Positions 36,698 through 44,757 of a DNA stretch of 64,000 nt are shown piece by piece (the first letter of the stretch is position 1; each line of letters opens with the position of its first letter). The notes under the pieces were generated by a model. It did no database searches. It saw only the letters and a list, made by a program, of their open reading frames with translations, and was not told where the DNA came from. The position numbers and the translations under genes are program-made. This DNA comes from Micromonospora parva. GTDB taxonomy: Bacteria > Actinomycetota > Actinomycetes > Mycobacteriales > Micromonosporaceae. The stretch is from positions 1-64,000 of the forward strand of contig NZ_JNZS01000027.1 of NCBI RefSeq assembly GCF_000718515.1, in the 5' to 3' direction.

Positions 36698-38263
36698 ATG
36701 CCCATGCTCTCGGTCTTCGATCCTCGGCACACTGTCGCTCCCCCGGGATACAGCCGCTGGCTCATCCCAACCGCGGCACTGGCTGTGCACGTGTGCATCG
36801 GTCAGGTCTACGCGACGAGTGTCTACAAGAACTCCCTCATCGCGCACTTCGACAGCAGCCAGACGGCGATCGGGGCGATCTTCAGCATCGCCATCGTCAT
36901 GCTGGGTTCGTCCGCCGCGGTGGGTGGCCGTTGGGTGGAAAAGAACGGGCCGCGCCGGGCGATGTTCGCCTCCGCCTGCTTCTGGGCCACCGGGTTCCTG
37001 GTCGGCGCGCTCGGCATCGCGACGCAACAACTCTGGCTGCTCTACCTCGGATACGGCGTCATCGGCGGCATCGGGCTCGGCATCGGCTACATCTCACCCG
37101 TCTCGACACTGATCAAGTGGTTCCCGGACCGCCCCGGCCTGGCCACCGGGCTGGCCATCATGGGGTTCGGCGGTGGCGCCCTGGTCGCCGGCCCGCTCGC
37201 GCGCCAACTGCTCTCCCTCTACGACTCCGGCTACAACCCCGACAACCCGGCCGCCGTGGCGTCGGGCAGCGCCCTCGTGGCGCTCTTCGTCACGTTCGGC
37301 ATCGGGTATTTCGTGATCATGATGTTCGGCCCGTTCAACGTCCGGGTTCCGGCACCGGACTGGCGGCCCGCCGGGTTCGACCCGGCGAGCGTTGCCGCCA
37401 AACCTCTGGTGACGACGGCGAGCGTGTCGGCGTCGAACGCGGTGCGTACCCGGTCGTTCTGGTTGCTGTGGATCGTGCTGTTCTGCAACGTCACCGCGGG
37501 CATCGGCATCCTGGAGCAGGCCAGCCCGATGATCCAGGACTTCTTCCGGGACAACGGGACCGCCACCACGGTCTCGGTGTCGGCGGCGGCCGGCTTCGTG
37601 GGGGTGCTGTCGCTGTTCAACATGGCGGGCCGGTTCGTCTGGTCCACGACGTCCGACCTCATCGGCCGCAAGCCCATCTACATGGTCTACCTCGGCGTCG
37701 GCATGGTGTTGTACCTGCTGCTCGCCGTGGCCGGGCACTCCGCGACAGCGGTCTTCGTGCTGATCGCCGCCGCGATCATCTCCTTCTACGGCGGTGGCTT
37801 CGCCACCATGCCGGCCTACCTGCGTGACCTGTTCGGCACCTTCCAGGTCGGGGCGATCCACGGCCGGATCCTCACCGCCTGGTCGGCCGCGGGTGTCGCC
37901 GGCCCGCTGATCGTCAACGGGATCCTCGACACGCAGGGCAAGCCCGGCACACTCACCGCGGCGGCGTACCGGCCCGCGCTGTTCACCATGGTCGGCGTCC
38001 TCGCCATCGGGTTCATCGCGAACCTGCTGGTCCGTTCGGTGCCCGAGCGGTTCCACGAACCAAACCGGGGGCCGACGTCGCCCGTGGCGAAGGCGACCAT
38101 CACCGAACCGGTGGCCATCGGGCCGCAGAGCCAGCCGCCCGCGCCGCCACGAGTCGGTAGCCAGACCGGACGACTGTGGTTGTCGTGGCTGCTGGTCGCG
38201 GTGCTCCTCGGGTACGGCATCGTCCAGACCGCCATCACCGCCGCGAAGCTGTTCACCGGCTGA
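36698..38263 (+). CDS. OFA-family (oxalate/formate antiporter type) MFS transporter
   Basis: This 521-residue, 12-helix MFS protein shows OFA family traits: GYSRWLIPTAALAVHVCIGQVYATSVYK at the first helix, GGIGLGIGYISPVSTLIKWFPDR, and a late extra-long cytoplasmic segment before a final helix. OFA members move small carboxylates such as oxalate, formate, lactate or pyruvate. ATG at 36698 has a perfect AGGAGG 8 bases upstream, so expression should be high. The convergent gene beyond the shared terminator starts the formate dehydrogenase cluster, so formate or a related acid is an attractive substrate, by inference. Confidence 0.9.
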   Translation: MPMLSVFDPRHTVAPPGYSRWLIPTAALAVHVCIGQVYATSVYKNSLIAHFDSSQTAIGAIFSIAIVMLGSSAAVGGRWVEKNGPRRAMFASACFWATGFLVGALGIATQQLWLLYLGYGVIGGIGLGIGYISPVSTLIKWFPDRPGLATGLAIMGFGGGALVAGPLARQLLSLYDSGYNPDNPAAVASGSALVALFVTFGIGYFVIMMFGPFNVRVPAPDWRPAGFDPASVAAKPLVTTASVSASNAVRTRSFWLLWIVLFCNVTAGIGILEQASPMIQDFFRDNGTATTVSVSAAAGFVGVLSLFNMAGRFVWSTTSDLIGRKPIYMVYLGVGMVLYLLLAVAGHSATAVFVLIAAAIISFYGGGFATMPAYLRDLFGTFQVGAIHGRILTAWSAAGVAGPLIVNGILDTQGKPGTLTAAAYRPALFTMVGVLAIGFIANLLVRSVPERFHEPNRGPTSPVAKATITEPVAIGPQSQPPAPPRVGSQTGRLWLSWLLVAVLLGYGIVQTAITAAKLFTG

Positions 38264-38311
38264 CCGGCCGCGCCGGCGGTGGCCCGTCGCGCCCACACCT
38301 CTCCTCGGATC

Positions 38312-38346
38312 CGAGGAAGGCGCCCCGTCGGGGGGCGCCTTCCTCG
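38312..38346. terminator. Bidirectional terminator between transporter and formate dehydrogenase operon
   Basis: Perfect 15-base arms (38312-38326 and 38332-38346) with a 5-base loop lie 48 bases after the transporter stop and 9 bases from the convergent stop. Confidence 0.85.
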
Positions 38347-38355
38347 TCGGTCCGC

Positions 38356-39429
38356 TCAGAGTGGGGTCGTCGACCGGCTCTCGTCGAGCCGCTCCCGCTG
38401 GGGCACGACCGTGTACTTCGGATCGCGCGCCGAGACCCGTCCCGCCTCGAAGACACCGAACCGGGTCGCGATCGACGACGCCACCAGGGCGGCGCCGGAG
38501 AGCGCCGACAGGATCCGGCTGCGTCGACTGACCAGTGCGGCGACCGTGCCCACTGTCAGCAGGACGCGTCCCGCCTTGACCAGCCGGCCGCTGCGTCCGT
38601 GCGTGTAGGGCTCACCGGTGAGGCCCTGCCGCTCCAGATGGTGCCCCCCACCGAACTCGACGGCCGCCGCGGCCACTGCGAGTCGCCGTAGTGGGGCGGT
38701 CTCCGAGGGCGGTGCCGCGATCAGTCCGACCCCGGACGCGGCGGCGAGCGCGCTGCCGGCGAAGACGAACGGCAGCGAGGGGTAGGCGTCGTGCCAGGAC
38801 GGCACGGCCGTGTCGGCGAGCAGCACCCCGGTGTACGTCGCCAGCGCCGGTGCCGTGGCCGCGGCGGCCAGTCCGGCGACGTTCCCGACGGGCGGTCCGA
38901 TCCGGCGGGCGAGGCCGAGCACACCATGCCGCGGGAGCAGCGGTGCGAGTTCGGCGACCGCTGCCACGCCTGCGAGGGGCCCGAACGCGGCGAGGATCCA
39001 GGTGCCGACCGACATCGGCGAGGTCACCTTGGCCACCCGGAGCATGTGATGGAACCGGGTCGGCCGGCCGAGGTCGTGGATCAGCAGGTACGTGCTGGCG
39101 GCGACGCCGCCGAGCGCCGTCCACCGGCCCACCTTGCGCAGCCCCGGTCGTCCGGTCAGCTGGGCGCCCGCGCCGACCAGCGCGCTTCCGGCGGCGAGGC
39201 CACCGGTGAACAGGTAGCCGGCGATGTCGTACTTCCACACCGGCGGCTTCAGCACGGGCCGGCCGTAGTAGGAGGCGAAGTCGGCCGGCGGCACGGTGAG
39301 CTGCTCACCGCCGTCGCCGCGTCGCCGGCCGGGCTGCCGGTGGCGCTTCCCGTCGGGCTGGTCGAGGCCGGCCTGGAACTCGCGGAACCGGGCGCCGACC
39401 GACTCGTTCGATGGTGTCTCGTCGGTCAT
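38356..39429 (-). CDS. nrfD: NrfD-type membrane subunit of formate dehydrogenase
   Basis: This 357-residue protein has a 65-residue hydrophilic N terminus and about eight to nine helices of the NrfD/PsrC fold (KYDIAGYLFTGGLAAGSAL, HDLGRPTRFHHMLRVAKVTSPM). NrfD subunits anchor iron-sulfur proteins and pass electrons to menaquinone. ATG at 39429 overlaps the beta-subunit stop (ATGA). It is the last gene of the formate dehydrogenase operon and replaces the cytochrome b subunit (FdnI) of E. coli. Confidence 0.9.
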   Translation of the reverse strand: MTDETPSNESVGARFREFQAGLDQPDGKRHRQPGRRRGDGGEQLTVPPADFASYYGRPVLKPPVWKYDIAGYLFTGGLAAGSALVGAGAQLTGRPGLRKVGRWTALGGVAASTYLLIHDLGRPTRFHHMLRVAKVTSPMSVGTWILAAFGPLAGVAAVAELAPLLPRHGVLGLARRIGPPVGNVAGLAAAATAPALATYTGVLLADTAVPSWHDAYPSLPFVFAGSALAAASGVGLIAAPPSETAPLRRLAVAAAAVEFGGGHHLERQGLTGEPYTHGRSGRLVKAGRVLLTVGTVAALVSRRSRILSALSGAALVASSIATRFGVFEAGRVSARDPKYTVVPQRERLDESRSTTPL

Positions 39430-40398
39430 TGCCGCCTACCCAGGAACGCGACCGCCGCGGCGACCGCCATCGTCATCGCCGCCAGGCCGGCGCGTTTCCA
39501 CATGGCCGGTAGGTCGCGGGTGGTCACCACCGGGTCGGGTGGCAGGCCGTACACCTCGGGCTCGTCCAGGAGCAGGAAGAACGCCCCGTCCCCACCCACA
39601 CCGTCGTTCGGGTCGTGCCCGTACAGTCGCGCCTCCGCAACCCCCCGCTCGTGCAGCGTCGCCACCCGCGCGGCAGCCCGCTCCCGCAACTCGTCCAGTT
39701 CCCCGTACTGGATCGACTCGGTCGGACACGCCTGCGCACACGCCGGCGTCATCCCCACACCCAACCGGTCGTAGCACAACGTGCACTTCCACGCCCGACC
39801 GCTGGTCAATCACCCCGTACGGGCACGCGGAGATGCAGTAACCGCAGCCGTTGCAGATGTCCTCCTGCACCACCACCGTCCCGAACTCCGTCCGGAACAA
39901 CGAACCCGTCGGACACACGTCCAGACACGCCGCATGGGTGCAGTGCTTACAGACATCCGACATCATCAACCACCGGAAATCCGTCCGACCCTCCGCACCC
40001 GAACCCCGCCCCGGCGGCTGCGCACCCGGCATCCCCAGAAACTCCGGCCCACCCGACATCCGCGCCGCCGCCCCCGGCGAACCGGTGGGCAGACCCGGAT
40101 CCGTACCGGTGTCGGTCTCGGTACGCGCGCCGACGGCAGCCGTGAGCGGACTGACCGCCGGCCCGTCCGGGTTGTCCTCGAACGCCGCAGTCGCCCAGCC
40201 CACCGAGCGGGGCTGTTCGATGAACGCGACGTGCCGCCACGAGTTCGCGGTCAACGCACCCGTGTTGTCGTACGACATGCCCAGCAGGTCGAGGCCACTC
40301 TCCGGCACACCGTTCCACTCCTTGCAGGCCACCTCACACGCCTTGCAACCGATACAGACGCTGGTATCGGTGAAGAACCCCATCCGCGTCGTGACCAT
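39426..40398 (-). pseudogene. fdhB: Formate dehydrogenase beta (four-cluster ferredoxin) subunit, frameshifted
   Basis: The coding sequence holds all four cysteine clusters of FdnH-like electron-transfer subunits: CIGCKACEVACKEWN, CKHCTHAACLDVCPTGS, CNGCGYCISACPYGV and CTLCYDRLGVGMTPACAQACP, then a C-terminal membrane helix. The first three are in one frame and the fourth is in another; the shift lies at about 39795-39812, between VIDQR and GRAWKCTL. As written, the first frame runs on as nonsense to 39436. It is either a recent inactivating change or a sequencing error; no obvious slippery site for programmed shifting is seen. The start (ATG 40398 or 40383) has no ribosome site because the frame is continuous with the alpha subunit. 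A low-complexity insert separates clusters 1 and 2. Confidence 0.8.
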
Positions 40399-43300
40399 CG
40401 GTGGGTAACGGTGCACGAGGTTCCCCGACCGCCGTCGGTAGTCGACGACGAGGTCCAACAGCTCCTGGCCTCTGGGGCGTCGTCCGGGCCGGACGTCGCA
40501 CGTGCCGACCTTGCTCTCCTGAATCAGGACGTTGGGGTCGAGGGTGATGCCGAACAGGTCGTTGGCCGAGTCGCCGGTCACCAGACCCTCAAAACCGAAG
40601 TGGTACGGCAACCAGACCTGGTGGATGATCCGGCCGTCCACCCGCAACGGCGTGACACGGTCGGTCACCAGCACCTTCGCCTCCACCGACGCGCGGCTGG
40701 TCACCAGATGGGCCCAGCCCAGATGGCTCAGCCCTCGCAGGGCAGCCAGCTCCGGCGACACCTCGACGAACATCTCGGGCTGCAACTCGGCCAACGGCGA
40801 CACGTTGCGGCTCATCGCGCCGGCGGTGTGGTGCTCGGTGAGCCGGCTGACAGTGAACACGTACGGGAACACCTGACTGTGCTCCTGCGGCGGGCTCGGA
40901 TTCAACGTGTTGATCGGGTGCGTGTAGACCTTGCGGGTCGGGTTGGCCTGCTGCCGGTAGAGCGGGTTACGCACCGGCGACTCCACCGGCTCGTAGTGGG
41001 TCGGCAGGGGCCCGTCCAGGACGCCGGTGGGCGCGTACAGCCAACCCTTGCCGTCGCCCTGAAGGATGAACGGGTCGTCGCCGGCGATGCCCGCCACGCC
41101 TGCGGCGTCGTGCTCCGGTCGGTAGGACGGCGGTTTGGTCTTCTCGAAGTCCGGCACGTCGTAACCGGTCCACTCGCCCTTGTCCGCGTCCCACCACACG
41201 TAGCGTTTGCGCTCACTCCATGGGTTGCCGTCCGGGTCGGCCGAGGCCCGGTTGTAGAGGATGCGCCGGTTCGCCGGCCACGCCCAACCCCACTCGGGCG
41301 CCACCAGTGACTGCTGCGCGCCGGGTTTGCGCCGGGCGGCCTGGTTGACGCCGTCCGCGTACACCCCGGTGTAGATCCAACAGCCGCCGACGGTGGAGCC
41401 GTCGTCCTTCATCTCGGTGAACGACGCCAGCGGCCGGCCGGTGGCCACGTCGTACCCGTTGATCTCGCGCAGCACCGCCTCGGCGCTCGGCTCCGCGTAC
41501 GGACCGTGCGTGGGATAGTCCCAGGCGAGGTCGAGCAACGCCCGGTCGCGCGGCATGGTCGACGCCGCCAGCCGTTCCCGGATGATGCGCCCGAGGTGGT
41601 AGAAGAACCACAGCTCGGAGCGGGCGTCGCCCGGCGGCTCGACGGCCTTCTCCCGCCACTGCAACAACCGCTGCGTCTGCGTGAACGTGCCTTCCTTCTC
41701 CACATGCGACGCCGCGGGCAGGAAGAACACCTCGGTACGGCACTCCTCGGGCACGATCTCCCCGGTCTCGATCTCCGGCGCGTTCTTCCAGAACGTGGCG
41801 CTTTCGATCTCGAACAGGTCCCGGACGACGAGCCAGTCGAGGTTGGCCATGCCGAGGCGCTGGGCCCGACCGTGGGCCGACCCGACGGCCGGGTTCTGCC
41901 CGAGCAGGAAGTACCCCTTGATCTTCCCGTCGATCATGTTCAGCACCTGCTGGTAGGTGCCGTGATCACCGGTCATCCGCGGCATGTAGCCGTAGCAGAA
42001 GTCGTTCTCGGCGGTGGCGGCATCTCCCCAGTACGCCTTGAGCAGGTTGACGCCGTAGGTGCGGGCGTTGCCCCAGAACCCCTTCTGCCCGGGGTGCGCG
42101 ATGCTGTCCACCCACTCGGTCAGGGTGGGGTGGTCGGCGTGGTGCGGCATCGGCAGGTAACCGGGCAGCAGGTTGAACAGTGTCGGGATGTCGGTCGACC
42201 CCTGGATGCTGGCGTGCCCGCGCAGGGCCATCACCCCGCCGCCCGGGCGACCCATGTTGCCCAGCAACAGCTGGATGATCGCGCCAGTTCGGATGTACTG
42301 CACACCCACGCTGTGCTGCGTCCACCCCACCGAGTAGACGAGCATGCCGGTGCGGTCCCGGCCGGAGTTCTGCGTCCAGGCCTGGGCCAGTTCGAGGAAC
42401 TTCTCCTGTGGGATGCCGCAGACCCGTTCCACCATCTCCGGCGTGTAGCGGGCGTAGTGCCGCTTGAGGATCTGGTAGACGCAGCGCGGGTGCTGCAACG
42501 TCTCGTCACGCTCGGTCTCGCCGCCGACGGGGGCGCCGTGTGACTCGTGTTCCAGCCCGGCCCCGGTCTCCCGCTGCGTCTCGGTGTCCCGGGTCGTCTG
42601 GTTCTGGCCTTGGCCCTCGTAGCGCCAACTGGTCTGGTCGTACGAGGCGTTCTCCTCCTGGAAACCGGAGAAGAGCCCGTGCATGTCCTCGGTGTCGACG
42701 AACTCCTCGGTCACGATCGTCGCGGCGTTGGTGTAGGAGACCACGTACTCCCGGAAGTCCAGTTCGTTGTCGAGGATGTAGCGGATCACCCCGCCGAGCA
42801 GCGCGATGTCGGTGCCCGCCCGGATCGGCAGGTACGCGTCGGCCAGCGCGCTGGTGCGGGTGAAGCGAGGGTCGATGTGGAAGACCTTCGCCCCCCGGCG
42901 CTTGGCCTCCATCACCCACTGGAAACCCACCGGGTGCGCCTCGGCCATGTTCGAACCCTGGATGACGATGACGTCGGAGTTCGACAGGTCCTGCTGGTAC
43001 TGGGTGGCGCCGCCACGACCGAAGCTGGTCCCCAGACCGGGGACGGTGGAGGAGTGTCAAATACGAGCCTGATTCTCGATCTGAAGCGCCCCCATCGCGG
43101 TGAACAACTTCTTGATCAGGTAGTTCTCCTCGTTGTCGAGCGTCGCCCCGCCCAGACTGGAGATGCCCAGCGTCCGGTTGAGCGGTCGTCCCTCGGCGTC
43201 GACGTCCTCCCAGGTTTCGTCCCGCGCGGCCAGGACCCGATCGGCGATCATGTTCATCGCGGTGTCGAGGTCCAGGTCCTCCCACTCGGTGCTGTACGGG

Positions 43301-43626
43301 CGGCGGTAGCGCACGGTGGTCTGCCGCAGCGGGCTGGTCACCAGGCTCTTGCTCGCCGAACCCTTCGGGCAGAGCCGACCCCGGGAGATCGGGCTGTCCG
43401 GATCGCCCTCGATCTGACTGACCTGCCCGTCCTTGACGAACACCCGCTGACCACACCCCACCGCGCAGTACGGGCACACCGACCGCGCCACGCTGTCAGC
43501 GGTATCGGTACGGGCAGTCAGCGCGCGGGACCCGTCCGACTTCGCGGCGGCACCCCGGCCCAGCGGGTCCGTGCCGGTGAGCTGGCGGTACACCGGCCAA
43601 CCCGCGAACCAGCTGCGCACCCCCAT
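40399..43626 (-). CDS. fdhA: Selenocysteine-containing formate dehydrogenase alpha subunit
   Basis: This molybdopterin oxidoreductase of about 1075 residues oxidises formate to carbon dioxide. A 4Fe-4S site has C51, C54, C58 and C86 (CPYCAVGCGQ, RLCPKG). Codon 190 is UGA (43059-43057) in ENQARI-U-HSSTVPGLG, exactly where FdnG-type enzymes have selenocysteine; the same frame continues with GRGGATQ, SNMAEAHPVGFQWV and the full catalytic and molybdopterin-binding domains. A matching SECIS hairpin follows. The ATG at 43626 has GGGAAGG 7 bases upstream. There is no stop before the beta subunit, so an alpha-beta fusion may be made. A charged low-complexity insert lies at about residues 360-395. selA, selB, selC and selD are not in the window. 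Translated as stop, UGA would kill the enzyme. Confidence 0.93.
43028..43059 (-). promoter_or_regulatory. Bacterial SECIS element with UGA selenocysteine codon
   Basis: Read on the minus strand, UGA (43059-43057) is followed after 12 bases by stem GTCCCC (43044-43039), loop GGTCT (43038-43034) and stem GGGGAC (43033-43028). The apical GGUCU loop and its distance of 18 bases from the UGA equal those of E. coli fdhF, whose loop is bound by SelB. The lower stem is weak here. Confidence 0.85.
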
Positions 43627-43733
43627 CGCCGCACCTTCCCGACCAATCCGCCATATATGAACACTCTGACGGTAGATGAGGTGCCGGTCCGGTCGCAGCG
43701 GGATCACCAACAGTCATGCCTGCCCCGGCCGTC

Positions 43734-43759
43734 CGTGCCAGCCGTTCGTGCCAGCCGTT
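43734..43759 (-). repeat. Two 13-bp tandem repeats upstream of fdhA
   Basis: CGTGCCAGCCGTT occurs twice without a gap (43734-43746, 43747-43759), about 110 bases before the fdhA start. It may be a paired activator site or a chance tandem. The rest of 43627-43795 shows nothing else clear. Confidence 0.4.
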
Positions 43760-43795
43760 CACACCGGCCGGGCGAGGCGCCGGGTGGGGCGCTGG

Positions 43796-44593
43796 TCAGC
43801 TCGGTGCGAGCTGACCGACGGGGTGCTCGCCGAAGGTGCGGTAGCGGCGCAGCGCCCAGAACAACCAGCCGATGCTGATGATCGCCACCACGACGAAGAC
43901 CAGCGAGCCGGAGAACGTGTCCCAGAGGGTGTGCAGGGCGACGACACCCAGAAACGTGCCGATGAACCCGAAGATCCGACCGACACTCGGGCTCGCCAAC
44001 AACGCCCACAGCGCGCCAGCGGTGAGCCCGGTCCAGGCGGTGTGCCCGGCCGGCGCGGTCAGCCCACGGATGAACAAGGTCTGCTCCACCGCGCCGATGT
44101 TGCCCTGCGAGCTCAGCAGCGCGGTGAAGGCGTAGCCCATCGTCTCCAGCGCGGCGAAACCCATGCCGGCCGCGACCCCGATGATCAGCCCGTCCGAGGG
44201 CACCCGACGCCGGTGCTGGGCCACCACCGTGAACACCAGGATCACCGGGACGATCAACTTCGCCGACTCCTCGATCAACGCCACGAACAGCATCGGCAGG
44301 GTGCCGAGCCCCCGCAGGGTGTCGTACTCCAGCGTTCCGGCGACCACCGTGCCGATCACACCACCGAAGAACGCCGACGTCACCAGGACCGACGCCGGCA
44401 CCTGCCACCGCCCGGTACGAGCCTGCGCGAACGTCAGGAACGTCAACGGCACCAGCGTCGCCCCGAGCAGGATCAACGCCGGTACGAAGTTCGGATTCTT
44501 GGTGCTGACCAGGGTGCGCAGCACCGCCAGATAAAGGATCAGCCCGACGACGAACACCCCGACCCACGCCCACCGGCGCCAACCATCACGCAT
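43796..44593 (-). CDS. PrsW-family intramembrane metalloprotease
   Basis: This 265-residue polytopic membrane protein has the PrsW motifs: E108-E109 in ALIEESAKLI, E150 in GFAALETMGYA, H184 in GHTAWTGLTAG and H221 in LHTLWD, likely zinc ligands and catalytic residues. PrsW cleaves anti-sigma factors in Bacillus; actinobacterial substrates are mostly unknown. It lies between the formate dehydrogenase and an ABC exporter without an obvious operon partner. The ATG at 44593 has only a weak ribosome site. Confidence 0.88.
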   Translation of the reverse strand: MRDGWRRWAWVGVFVVGLILYLAVLRTLVSTKNPNFVPALILLGATLVPLTFLTFAQARTGRWQVPASVLVTSAFFGGVIGTVVAGTLEYDTLRGLGTLPMLFVALIEESAKLIVPVILVFTVVAQHRRRVPSDGLIIGVAAGMGFAALETMGYAFTALLSSQGNIGAVEQTLFIRGLTAPAGHTAWTGLTAGALWALLASPSVGRIFGFIGTFLGVVALHTLWDTFSGSLVFVVVAIISIGWLFWALRRYRTFGEHPVGQLAPS

Positions 44594-44677
44594 ACCGCGC
44601 AGTCTGTCGGACCAAGGTTACGAAGACGAACAACGGCACTGAGATCCTGACGACGTCCCGGCGGCAGCGCTGCTCCC

Positions 44678-44742
44678 TCGATCGTTGGCAGCTGAGCTGT
44701 TCGACACGCCGAGCGGTGCCCCGCTGAGCTGCCACCGATCGA
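44678..44742. repeat. Large imperfect inverted repeat downstream of the ABC permease
   Basis: Arms of 19 bases (44678-44696 and 44724-44742) pair at 17 positions around a 27-base loop. It begins 16 bases beyond the permease stop, so it may be its terminator. The long arms and loop are unlike the compact hairpins elsewhere in the window and could also be an old mobile-element end. Confidence 0.5.
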
Positions 44743-44757
44743 CGTGCCAAACCCCGC

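Noticed and set aside
39795..39815. Programmed ribosomal frameshift in fdhB
   Set aside because: No slippery heptamer or stimulatory hairpin was found at the shift; mutation or sequencing error is simpler.
43057..43059. UGA in fdhA as an inactivating stop
   Set aside because: It sits exactly at the family's selenocysteine position and has a SECIS-like hairpin with the known loop and spacing; conserved sequence continues after it.
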